From: Candidatus Aphodovivens avistercoris
GTDB lineage: Bacteria > Actinomycetota > Coriobacteriia > Coriobacteriales > Eggerthellaceae
Assembly: GCA_018710945.1 (NCBI GenBank)
Contig: DVIW01000005.1
Span: 1-38,163, forward strand
Direction of reading: 5' to 3'
Length of the DNA: 38,163 bases
Part shown: piece after piece, positions 21,798-29,059 of the stretch
Position numbering within the stretch: position 1 is the first letter of the stretch
Layout: every line of letters begins with the position of its first letter
The notes under the pieces: generated by a model
What the model saw: the letters and a program-made list of their open reading frames with translations, nothing else
Databases searched by the model: none
Told to the model about the DNA's origin: nothing
Made by a program: the position numbers and the translations under genes

Positions 21798-22391
21798 CTA
21801 CAGCGCCACGACGGCATAGCTCACCTCGCCTCCTTTCGCCTCAAGGACAAGCTCCGCTTCATCGAACGCGATGGCGCAGCGGCCTCGTTCGCGCGCAGGC
21901 GCTTGGACGACTTGCGCGCCGGCGAGCCTCCACAGGGAGGGCTCGCTTACCCAGGCGGGGCAGGCGCGCTCGTTCGCTTCGGCATCTGCATCGGTCGCAT
22001 CGGCGCGCATCCGCATGCTGCGTCCCGTGTCCAGCGTGCCGCGCCAGAAGGCACCTGCATCATCTGCGCCTGCCGAGAACGCCAGATCGAACTCCTCGAA
22101 GCGCAGAAGCAGCGGTGCGGCGGCCAAGCGCTTCCCCTCGCAGCACTCCCACACGACAAGCGCGTCGGCAAGGCGGCATCCTGCCAGGCCGTCAAGGGCG
22201 TTCGCGTCGTCGCGGCGAAACGAGCCGGACAGCACCAGGCGTCCCGCGCTGTCGTAGGCGGGGCCGGCGGCGGGGGCGGTGGGAAGGGTGCCGCGCGCGC
22301 GGTCGGGAGGGTGGTTGGCGGCGGCGCAGTCAGGAACGCAGGAGGAGTTGTTCGTGCTGCCGTACAGCATGCGTGCGTTCTGCTGCGCCAT
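21798..22391 (-). CDS. Hypothetical protein, unrecognised
   Basis: I do not recognise this 197-residue protein. From ATG 22389-22391, after GAGAAGGAGGG, it reads MAQQNARMLYGSTNN, then a Pro/Ala stretch and alternating beta-like segments (GRLVLSGSFRRDD, ADALVVWECCEGKRLAAAPLLLRFEEFDLAF). The acidic-hydrophobic strand pattern suggests a small beta-sandwich or receptor-like soluble domain. No signal peptide or membrane helix is visible. It converges on the WYL gene with no base between the two stop codons. Confidence 0.65.
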   Translation of the reverse strand: MAQQNARMLYGSTNNSSCVPDCAAANHPPDRARGTLPTAPAAGPAYDSAGRLVLSGSFRRDDANALDGLAGCRLADALVVWECCEGKRLAAAPLLLRFEEFDLAFSAGADDAGAFWRGTLDTGRSMRMRADATDADAEANERACPAWVSEPSLWRLAGAQVVQAPARERGRCAIAFDEAELVLEAKGGEVSYAVVAL

Positions 22392-22924
22392 GCGCCTGCC
22401 CTCCTTCTCATCGGATCGGTTGCGATGATCATAGCGCGTCTTTGCCGGCATGGCTGTCCCGGCATTGGGACAGGCAGGAAACATTTGTTCGTTTTGCGCG
22501 TGTGGACCTTTCGCGCGCTTGTGCGCTCGCGCGGGCTCGCCTTCCGCATGGATGCTCGCGCCGTCCACGACCCTTCGCGCACCTGCGCGCTTGCGCACGG
22601 AACCTGACGTGCAATTATGCGTTTGCGTGCGGTGTCGCCTGCGCACCGTGCAAGACGCGGGCGGCGCTGGAGGGGCGCTCCACCGCACGCGCAGGGCCGT
22701 TTGCCCACCGGCCCGCCTTCCGCGCCATTCCGCCGCGCACTGCATCAAGCTCTCCGAAACACGCCGGAAACACGCCCGCGTGGCGCGCCCCAATTCCGAA
22801 AAAGCGCAACAAGCCGGAAACATTCGCCTCCTATCCTAGGGCGCAGCCCAGCTTGGGGCTTGGTTTTATCGGAGCGGGATGCGGACAGGGTTCGCAAACC
22901 GCAAGGGAAAGAGGTTGCCTGCAT
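22392..22924. other. Long intergenic stretch, no gene recognised
   Basis: Open frames on both strands are arginine- and cysteine-rich shadows without ribosome sites. Two GGAAAC(A)-type short repeats are present. Nothing RNA-like was identified apart from the leader at its right end. It should contain the promoters for the hypothetical gene (leftward) and the cstA leader (rightward). Confidence 0.4.
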
Positions 22925-22969
22925 ATGCTTATCGGCCTGCTGGACATGCTGGTTCTGCTGATTAGCTAG
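22925..22969 (+). CDS. Leader peptide candidate, 14 residues, Leu/Ile/Val-rich
   Basis: ATG 22925 to TAG 22967-22969 encodes MLIGLLDMLVLLIS, with six leucines, two isoleucines and a valine in 14 residues. AAAGAGG lies ten bases upstream. Two hairpins, the second a strong terminator, follow directly, before cstA. This is the layout of a branched-chain amino-acid attenuator. A short hydrophobic toxin-like peptide is the alternative. Confidence 0.5.
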   Translation: MLIGLLDMLVLLIS

Positions 22970-22990
22970 CACGGGTTGGACGAAAACGGT

Positions 22991-23052
22991 CCGCCCGTGA
23001 GACGACGGGCGGCCTGCTGAAGGGGCCGTTGCACTGCGGCCCCTTCTTTTTT
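22991..23052 (+). promoter_or_regulatory. Attenuator: tandem hairpins with intrinsic terminator before cstA
   Basis: A first perfect stem, CCGCCCGT/ACGGGCGG (22991-23012), is followed by a perfect 10-bp stem, GAAGGGGCCG/CGGCCCCTTC (23019-23046), and TTTTTT. CGGCC (23010-23014) in the first stem could pair instead with GGCCG (23024-23028) in the terminator stem, giving a mutually exclusive antiterminator. cstA starts 98 bases after the T-run. Read-through is required if the promoter lies upstream of the leader peptide. Confidence 0.6.
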
Positions 23053-23150
23053 GTCCGCTTCGAATCGCAGGATCTTCCCCGCGCGCCGATGCGCAGGGCG
23101 CGAGGGGATGTCCGCAGTCGCGGCATGCGGGTCCTCTAGGAGGGAATTCA

Positions 23151-25010
23151 ATGAACGGAATGATCATCGTCGTGGTCGCTGCGGTGGTGCTGGCCGCCGG
23201 CTACGTGCTCTACGGCCGCTGGCTGGCGAAGACGTGGGGCATCGACCGCGCGGCGCTGACGCCGGCCAAGCGCATGAAGGACGGGAAGAACTTCTCGCCG
23301 GCCTCGTGCTTCACGGCATTCTCGCACCAGTTCAGCTCGATCTGCGGCGCAGGCCCGGTGACGGGCACCATAACCGCCCTCATGTTCGGCTGGCTGCCGG
23401 TGCTTCTGTGGGTGCTCGTCGGCGGCATCTTCTTCGGCGCCGTGCACGACTTCGGCGCGCTGTACGCCAGCGTGAAGAACAACGGCAAGTCGCTGGGGCA
23501 GCTTATCGAGAAGTACATCGGCCGCACGGGCCGCAAGCTGTTCCTGCTGTTCAGCTGGCTGTTCACCATCATCGTCATCGCGGCGTTCGTGGACATGGTG
23601 GCGGGCACCTTCCAGGCGACGTTCGACGCGTCGGGCGCGGTCGACGCTGCGAAGTCGTATGCGGGCGGCACGGCGGGCACCATCTCCATCCTGTTCACCT
23701 TCGTCGCCATCCTCTTCGGCTGGCTCAACCGCCGCTTCGGGCTGTCGGGCTGGAAGGAGCTCGCGCTGGCCGTCGTGCTGTTCGTGGCCATGTTCGCCGT
23801 GGGCATGCAGTTCCCCCTGTACCTGGACAAGTTCGGCTGGTTCGCCGTCATCACGGTGTATCTGCTGTTCGCGGCCGCCATGCCCATCCAGACGCTCAAG
23901 CAGCCGCGCGACTACCTGACCAGCATCATGATGATCGTCATGATCGCCTGCGCGGTCATCGGCATCTTCACGCTGGGCGTCTCGGGCCAGGCCAGCATGA
24001 GCGCGCCGATGGTGGCCGACTTCTCGGCGCTGGCGGCGAACGGCAGCTACGTGTTCCCGCTGCTGTTCGTGTCGGTGGCGTGCGGTGCGCTGTCGGGCTT
24101 CCACAGCCTGGTGTCCACCAACACCTCCTCCAAGCAGATCGCCAAGGAGCAGGACATGGTGCCGGTGGGCTACGGCGCCATGGTGCTGGAGTCGTTCGTG
24201 GGCGTGCTGGCCATCGTGGTGGCGGCCATCATGTTCACGCAGCTGAACACCTCCGGCGCGCTGGGCGCTGCGGTGGGCACTCCGTTCCAGATCTTCTCGC
24301 AGGGCGTTGCCAGCGGCATGATGGCGTTCGGCATCGACGGAACGCTGGCCACGGTGTTCATGACGATGTGCGTGTCGGCGCTGGCGCTGACCTCGGTAGA
24401 CGCGGTGGCGCGCATCGGGCGCCTGTCGGTGCAGGAGTTCTTCGCCAAGGGCAACGATGCTGCTGAAAATGCTGCAACCGAGAACACCGGGGTGGCGAAG
24501 GCGCTCTCCAACACCTGGGTGGCCACGGTGCTCACGCTGGCGCTGGGCCTGGCGCTGGCCTTCGGCGGCTACCTGAACATCTGGCCGTTGTTTGGTGCGT
24601 CGAACCAGCTGCTCGGCGGCATGACGATGATCACGCTGGCGGTGTTCTGCAAGTGCACCGGCCGCAAGGGCTTCATGCTGTACGTGCCGGTGGCGTTCCT
24701 TCTGGTGTGCACGTTCACCTCGCTCGTGCAGAGCACGATCGGCTGCATCAACGCGCTGTCCACGTCGGGCGCGGCGGTCATCGCCACCTCCGGCCTGCAG
24801 CTGGTGTTCGCCATCCTGCTGATGATCCTCGGCGCCATCGTGGCGTACAACTGCCTGAAGGAGCTGTTCACGAAGAAGGCCGGCTCGCTGCCTGACGAAG
24901 AGCCCGAGTGGACCGAGATGGGCCGCGCGGAGTACGGCGCTGGCGAGCGCGTCGAGGCTGCGGCGGCTTCCGCCTCCAAGCCGAGCAAGCCCGCCGCGTC
25001 GCAGGCGTAA
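23151..25010 (+). CDS. cstA: CstA family transporter (pyruvate/peptide uptake)
   Basis: This 619-residue protein has about sixteen membrane helices and CstA hallmarks near the start: GRWLAKTWGID, SPASCFTAFSHQFSSICGAGPVTG (split in text: SPASCFTAF and GAGPVTG) and GGIFFGAVHDFGALYASV. CstA/BtsT proteins import pyruvate or peptides under starvation. The C-terminal 60 residues after the last helix are acidic then Ala/Ser-rich and probably cytoplasmic. TAGGAGGG precedes ATG 23151. It appears monocistronic, between the attenuator and the terminator at 25103. The leader suggests control by branched-chain amino-acid supply, consistent with peptide uptake (inference). Confidence 0.9.
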   Translation: MNGMIIVVVAAVVLAAGYVLYGRWLAKTWGIDRAALTPAKRMKDGKNFSPASCFTAFSHQFSSICGAGPVTGTITALMFGWLPVLLWVLVGGIFFGAVHDFGALYASVKNNGKSLGQLIEKYIGRTGRKLFLLFSWLFTIIVIAAFVDMVAGTFQATFDASGAVDAAKSYAGGTAGTISILFTFVAILFGWLNRRFGLSGWKELALAVVLFVAMFAVGMQFPLYLDKFGWFAVITVYLLFAAAMPIQTLKQPRDYLTSIMMIVMIACAVIGIFTLGVSGQASMSAPMVADFSALAANGSYVFPLLFVSVACGALSGFHSLVSTNTSSKQIAKEQDMVPVGYGAMVLESFVGVLAIVVAAIMFTQLNTSGALGAAVGTPFQIFSQGVASGMMAFGIDGTLATVFMTMCVSALALTSVDAVARIGRLSVQEFFAKGNDAAENAATENTGVAKALSNTWVATVLTLALGLALAFGGYLNIWPLFGASNQLLGGMTMITLAVFCKCTGRKGFMLYVPVAFLLVCTFTSLVQSTIGCINALSTSGAAVIATSGLQLVFAILLMILGAIVAYNCLKELFTKKAGSLPDEEPEWTEMGRAEYGAGERVEAAAASASKPSKPAASQA

Positions 25011-25102
25011 GGCTTCGGCTGCGCGAGACTGCGGAGCAAAAGCGGCCTGACGGCGGATTCGGCCAAGGGGAAGGGTTGCGCCGCCGGTCCGCGGCATGAG
25101 AG

Positions 25103-25136
25103 AAGGGGCGGGAGCCTGGGTGCCCCCGCCCCTTTT
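25103..25136 (+). terminator. Rho-independent terminator of cstA
   Basis: AAGGGGCGGG (25103-25112) pairs with CCCGCCCCTT (25125-25134), with TTTT from 25133 on. The stem is GC-rich and the loop about 12 bases. It lies 93 bases after the cstA stop. Confidence 0.8.
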
Positions 25137-25216
25137 GCATGCTCGCGGTTTGGATGGCGCGGGCATCGTTTGGGGAGGGCGGCCGCCGTTGCTGCGCAGC
25201 GCGCGGGCGGTGCTGC

Positions 25217-25222
25217 TATACT
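25217..25222 (+). promoter_or_regulatory. -10 hexamer of vsr, likely leaderless
   Basis: TATACT ends seven bases before ATG 25230, and no Shine-Dalgarno lies between. The transcript would therefore begin at or next to the start codon. Confidence 0.45.
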
Positions 25223-25229
25223 GGCGCGC

Positions 25230-25757
25230 ATGACCCGCACTTCCGAACAGCCGTCAACTGCGCCCCGGTCGCCCGCCGCATCTTTGCCCGGCGGCCGGCA
25301 ACCGGCCGCGCCTCCGGCCACCAACGAGCACGTGCGCAAGTCGATGCAGGGCAACAAGCGCAAGGACACCAAGCCCGAGCTGCTGATGCGCGCCCGGTTG
25401 CGCAAGGCAGGGCTGACCGGCTACCGGCTGCAGTGGAAGGTGCCGGGCCGGCCCGACATCGCTTGGCCGGGCAAGCGCGTGGCCATCCAGGTCATGGGCT
25501 GCTTCTGGCACCGCTGCCCGCACTGCAACCCGCCTTCCCCGAAATCCCACGTGGAGTATTGGGTCGTCAAGTTCGAGCGCAACGTGCAGCGCGACGAGCG
25601 CACGCTGGACGAGCTGCGGCAGGCCGGTTGGACGGTGCACGTGGTGTGGGAATGCCAGCTCAAGAAGAAGGCCATCGACGACACGCTGCGCGAGCTGTTC
25701 CCGCAGCTGTCGCGCGAGCTGGGCAAGCCGCTCGCCGAGGGCTGGGACGAGGTTTAA
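25230..25757 (+). CDS. vsr: Very short patch repair endonuclease (Vsr)
   Basis: This 175-residue protein nicks 5' of T:G mismatches formed by deamination of 5-methylcytosine. The family signature NKRKDTKPELLMRARL (42-57) is followed by GRPDIAWP with the catalytic Asp76, CFWHRCPHC (91-99; catalytic-site His94, zinc ligands Cys/His), FERNVQRDE and VVWECQ (Cys142). The zinc ligands occur as Cys-His-Cys-His/Cys, slightly different from E. coli Vsr but known in homologues. A disordered Pro/Ala-rich N-terminus of about 30 residues precedes the fold. No cytosine-5 methyltransferase lies in the window, so its partner must be elsewhere. Confidence 0.9.
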   Translation: MTRTSEQPSTAPRSPAASLPGGRQPAAPPATNEHVRKSMQGNKRKDTKPELLMRARLRKAGLTGYRLQWKVPGRPDIAWPGKRVAIQVMGCFWHRCPHCNPPSPKSHVEYWVVKFERNVQRDERTLDELRQAGWTVHVVWECQLKKKAIDDTLRELFPQLSRELGKPLAEGWDEV

Positions 25758-25876
25758 GGGCGCGTCTCAGCCCTCGCGAACGTGTGCGAGGCGTGCGGAT
25801 CGAGTGGGGGCTGGGTGCCTTCAAGGCCTGCTGCCTCGGCGAGCGCCCGGCCCCAACCCTCGCAGCCTCCGCAAAG

Positions 25877-27469
25877 CTAGGCGGCTTCGGCCTCATCCGG
25901 CTGCGCTTGGCTGCGGCCTCGCGTGTCCACTCCGACGACCTTCTTCAGGACCAGCAGCGTCGCGATGGTCAGCACCACGCCGATGGCCAGACAAAGCGGC
26001 GCGTTGCGCGTGAAGCCGGCGATGACGAAGCAGACGAACGACAGCGATCCCACGGTGATGACGTAGGGCATCTGCGTGGACACGTGCTCCAGGTGGTTGC
26101 AGTTCGCGCCCGCCGAGGCCATGATGGTGGTGTCGGATATGGGCGAGCAGTGGTCGCCCGCCACAGCGCCCGCAAGGCAGGCGGAGATGCCGATGATCTG
26201 CAGGTCGGGAGCGGTGGCGAAGATGGGCAGCACGATGGGGATGAGGATGCCGAACGTGCCCCAGCTGGTGCCCGTGGCGAACGCCAAACCCCACGCCACC
26301 AGGAAGATGATGGCGGGCAGCATGCTGTAGAGGCTCGCCGCCGAGCCTTCCATGACGCCGGAAACGAACTCCGCCGCGCCCAGCGCGCTGGTCATGCCCT
26401 TCAGCGTCAGCGCGAAGGTGAGGATGAGCATGGCGGGGATCATCGCGATGAACCCGTTCGCCAGCGCGTCCATGGATTCGCGGAACGACACGACGCGGCG
26501 GGCGAGCAGGTAGACGTAGGCGAACACGAGCGCGATGATGGCGCCCCACGGCAGGGCGGTGAACGCGTCGGTGTCGCCAAACGCCAGCACGACGTTCAGG
26601 TACCCCTCGGTCTCAGGATCCCAGAAGCCGCCCACGTAGAGCATGCCGACGATGCAGAACGCGATGAGCACCAGGATGGGCACAACCATGTCGAACAGGT
26701 TCGCGCGTGAGTTCTCCACCGGCTTGTCGTTGCCGAGCGATCCCAGCTCGCCCTCGCGGATGGCGGCCAGCTCGGATTTCGCCATGGGGCCGTAGTCGAA
26801 GCCCATGACGGTGATGACGACGACGAACACGAGCGTGAGCAGCGAGTAGAAGTTGAACGGGATGGCGCTGATGAACAGCTGGATGCCGTCCACGCCCAAA
26901 TCGGATGCGACGCCGGAGACCGCCGCCGCCCACGAGGACACGGGCGCGATCATGCAGACGGGCGCCGCCGTGGCGTCGATGAGGTAGGACAGCTTCGCGC
27001 GCGAGAGCTTCTCGGCGTCGGTCACCGGGCGCATGACCGAGCCGACGGTGAGGCAGTTGAAGTAGTCGTCGACGAAGATGAGCACGCCCATGACGAACGT
27101 CGCCATCTGGGACCCCAGGCGGCTTTTCACGTGGCGCGCGGCCCAGCGCCCGAACGCCGCCGATGCGCCGCTGGAGTTCACGAGCGCCACGAACACGCCC
27201 AGCATGACCAGGAACACGAAGATGCCCGCGTTCTCTGACAGCGCCGGCACCAAGCCGGTGGTCAGGGCGTCCTCTTCCGTCCCGCCGGCGGGAACGTAGG
27301 TTCCGCTGATGATGGTGTTCACCGTCTCGATGGGGTTGAACCCGGCCAGAAGCAGGGCGCCCACCAGGATGCCGATGAACAGCGAGCTGTAGGTTTCCTT
27401 GGTGATGAGCGCAAGGACGATGGCGACGATTGGCGGCACCAGCGCCCAGAACGTGTTGACGAATTCCAT
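25877..27469 (-). CDS. NhaC-family transporter under lysine riboswitch
   Basis: This 530-residue protein has about twelve to thirteen membrane helices and the NhaC/ion-transporter pattern: FVDDYFNCLTVGSVMRPVTD, SWAAAVSGV, FATGTSWGTFGILIPIV and AGDHCSPISDTTIMASAGA. Family members are annotated as Na+/H+ antiporters, but a group controlled by lysine riboswitches has been predicted to carry lysine. The riboswitch directly upstream (27536-27695) puts this gene in that group, so lysine transport is more likely than simple ion exchange (inference). ATG 27467-27469 follows GGAGGG. The C-terminal tail is hydrophilic. It converges on vsr with a 119-base gap holding no recognised element. Confidence 0.85.
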   Translation of the reverse strand: MEFVNTFWALVPPIVAIVLALITKETYSSLFIGILVGALLLAGFNPIETVNTIISGTYVPAGGTEEDALTTGLVPALSENAGIFVFLVMLGVFVALVNSSGASAAFGRWAARHVKSRLGSQMATFVMGVLIFVDDYFNCLTVGSVMRPVTDAEKLSRAKLSYLIDATAAPVCMIAPVSSWAAAVSGVASDLGVDGIQLFISAIPFNFYSLLTLVFVVVITVMGFDYGPMAKSELAAIREGELGSLGNDKPVENSRANLFDMVVPILVLIAFCIVGMLYVGGFWDPETEGYLNVVLAFGDTDAFTALPWGAIIALVFAYVYLLARRVVSFRESMDALANGFIAMIPAMLILTFALTLKGMTSALGAAEFVSGVMEGSAASLYSMLPAIIFLVAWGLAFATGTSWGTFGILIPIVLPIFATAPDLQIIGISACLAGAVAGDHCSPISDTTIMASAGANCNHLEHVSTQMPYVITVGSLSFVCFVIAGFTRNAPLCLAIGVVLTIATLLVLKKVVGVDTRGRSQAQPDEAEAA

Positions 27470-27476
27470 GCGATCC

Positions 27477-27516
27477 CTCCTCTGCGTTCGAGCCGTCGGA
27501 CCATGGCGCAAAGGAG
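27477..27516 (-). promoter_or_regulatory. Anti-Shine-Dalgarno hairpin of the lysine riboswitch
   Basis: On the minus strand CTCCTTTGCG (27516-27507) can pair with CGCAGAGGAG (27486-27477), ten pairs with one G-U wobble, covering the ribosome site of the NhaC-type gene. No terminator T-run lies between the aptamer and the gene, so control should be at translation initiation. Confidence 0.65.
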
Positions 27517-27535
27517 CGAGACATCGCACCGTGCC

Positions 27536-27695
27536 ACGGCAGCTCTCCGCTTTCGCGACAGTGCCCAGGATGTTCTCCTGGACCCCAGGCGGCATGCCGG
27601 CGGGAACCGGCGCGCGCCTTCGGCGGCTTCCCCTTTCAACCCGGCGCTTCCCGGCGCCTGGGCGGGCCTACTGATGGAAACCGCGCCTCTGCCAT
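27536..27695 (-). ncRNA. Lysine riboswitch
   Basis: Reading the minus strand from 27695, the conserved lysine-aptamer segments appear in order: ATGGC (P1), AGAGGCGCG, AGTA, GAAAGGGGAAGCCGCCGAAG, then GCCTGGGG, CACTGTCGCG, GGAGAGCT and GCCGT (P1 closing). This order and spacing match the L-box family, in which lysine binding closes P1. The aptamer ends 67 bases before the NhaC-type start. The assignment rests on recognised consensus blocks, not on a covariance search. Confidence 0.85.
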
Positions 27696-28001
27696 TGCTG
27701 TGATGCGCACACCATAGCGTCTTTGCGGATGAAGGCGGTGCACGCTGCGGTGAGGTGTAGGGGAATCCTGGCGAGTGACAAATTTCGTTTGACAGCGAGC
27801 CTGCGCGGGTGGTGTGGGGCTGCGGCGCGGATGGCGAGCGGCGGTGCGTCTCGTGCGCGGGGGTGGCGTCGCGCGTCGAGCGCCGTTCCGCAACAGCCTG
27901 TTTCTTGCGCGCTGGGCGGCGCTCGGCGAGAATCTTTTCAGGCGGCGGCGCTGGCTGCCGCGCAAAGGACGATACCGACCACCACGCAGAAGGGGACCAT
28001 C
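27696..28001. other. Divergent promoter region, NhaC riboswitch and XRE regulator
   Basis: No gene is visible between the riboswitch and the XRE gene. It should hold the promoter of the riboswitch transcript (leftward) and of the XRE gene (rightward), but no convincing -35/-10 pair stood out in this GC-rich stretch. Confidence 0.35.
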
Positions 28002-28829
28002 ATGGCCATGAACGACGTCATCGCCGCCATCCGCAAAGAGGCGGGCATCACCCAGGAAGAGATGGCGCGCCGCCTGTACGTCACGCGCCAGGCCGTCAGT
28101 CGCTGGGAGAACGGCGAGACCGCTCCCGGCATCGACATGGTGAAGCTCATCTGCGTCACCTTCAACGTGCCGCTCGAGCGCTTCTTCGACATGCCCATGA
28201 GCTACTACTGCCAGTGCTGCAGCATGCCCATCCCCGACGAGGCGCTGCACGGCACCGAGGCCGACGGCTCGCGCAGCGCCGACTACTGCAAGTACTGTTA
28301 CAGCGCCGGCGACTTCACTGCCAAAGGCGTGGGCATGGACGAGTTCATCGAGGCGACGGCGCAGATGGAGGCCGACGCGCTGGGGATCTCGCGGGAAGAG
28401 GCGGTGTCGCTGATGGCCACGCTGCTGCCGCATCTGAAGCGCTGGCGCGAGATGGCGGAGAACGAGGCCGCCTACGGCGCGGAGGTGCGCGCAGCCTACG
28501 GCGACGAGGCGATGGATGCGGCGAACGAGAAGTACGTGCGAATGGGCGAGGCGGCGCATCTGCAGGCCGGCGAGCTGGAGCTGGCCGTCAAGGAGCAGCT
28601 GCGCCGTGCGATGGAGGCGGGCGATGCGGAAGGCCCCGAGGCGCGCAGGCTCGCGGAGCTGCACGCGCAGTGGCTCAAGATGTACTGGCCCGACGGGATG
28701 TACTCGCCCGAGGCGCACAAGGGCCTCGCCGACGGCTACCTGGCCGACGAGCGCTTCCGCGCCTACTACGAGGAGGTCGCACCCGGCGCGACGCAGTTCC
28801 TCCGCGACGCCGTGCACGCCTGGGCGTAA
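28002..28829 (+). CDS. XRE regulator fused to zinc ribbon and TipAS-like domain
   Basis: This 275-residue protein joins three parts. An XRE helix-turn-helix comes first (residues 4-60, GITQEEMARRLYVTRQAVSRWENG). Next is a zinc-ribbon domain with CQCCSMPI and CKYCY (Cys70, 72, 73, 96, 99). Last is a TipAS-type helical domain (about 160-275), with YGDEAMDAANEKY and ending in RFRAYYEEVAPGATQFLRDA. TipAS domains bind thiopeptides and other hydrophobic ligands and are usually fused to MerR DNA-binding domains. The XRE fusion implies a ligand-sensing regulator, perhaps of drug resistance. AAGGGGACC precedes ATG 28002; a second ATG is at 28008. Its target genes are not obvious. Confidence 0.8.
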   Translation: MAMNDVIAAIRKEAGITQEEMARRLYVTRQAVSRWENGETAPGIDMVKLICVTFNVPLERFFDMPMSYYCQCCSMPIPDEALHGTEADGSRSADYCKYCYSAGDFTAKGVGMDEFIEATAQMEADALGISREEAVSLMATLLPHLKRWREMAENEAAYGAEVRAAYGDEAMDAANEKYVRMGEAAHLQAGELELAVKEQLRRAMEAGDAEGPEARRLAELHAQWLKMYWPDGMYSPEAHKGLADGYLADERFRAYYEEVAPGATQFLRDAVHAWA

Positions 28830-28992
28830 GGGGGCTCTTGCGCGGCCCGGTCGCTGATGTTGCGTTGGCGGATGGCGGTCGGTGGGGAAGAGGAGGCGGC
28901 ACGAGCGGGGCGTAGCGCGAGGCCGATGCGCCTGCCGCGCGGGCGCTGCGAACGTTTCCGCCGCCCTCTCTTCGTCTCTCCGTAATAGCGGC

Positions 28993-29023
28993 TTGACTTG
29001 AAGCGTGCTCCAAGGGGTAGGGT
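28993..29023 (+). promoter_or_regulatory. MerR-type promoter with 19-bp spacer
   Basis: TTGACT (28993-28998) and TAGGGT (29018-29023) are separated by 19 bases, the extended spacing that MerR-family activators correct. The spacer is filled by the near-palindrome CTTGAAGC-GT-GCTCCAAG (28997-29014). No merR gene is in the window, so the regulator acts in trans. Confidence 0.7.
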
Positions 29024-29059
29024 GCTTTCGCGAAAAGGGAAGCGAAGGAAGGAGCGCGC

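Noticed and set aside
22830..22925. tRNA gene (GGTTCGCAAACC stretch)
   Set aside because: GGTTCGCAAACC resembles a T-arm, but no acceptor or anticodon stems can be formed around it.
22925..22969. Type I toxin peptide
   Set aside because: Shorter than known Ibs/Ldr-type toxins, with no antisense RNA promoter evident; the leader/attenuator layout explains it better.
23148..25166. Long minus-strand frame opposite cstA
   Set aside because: His/Arg/Gly-rich sequence typical of high-GC antisense shadows.
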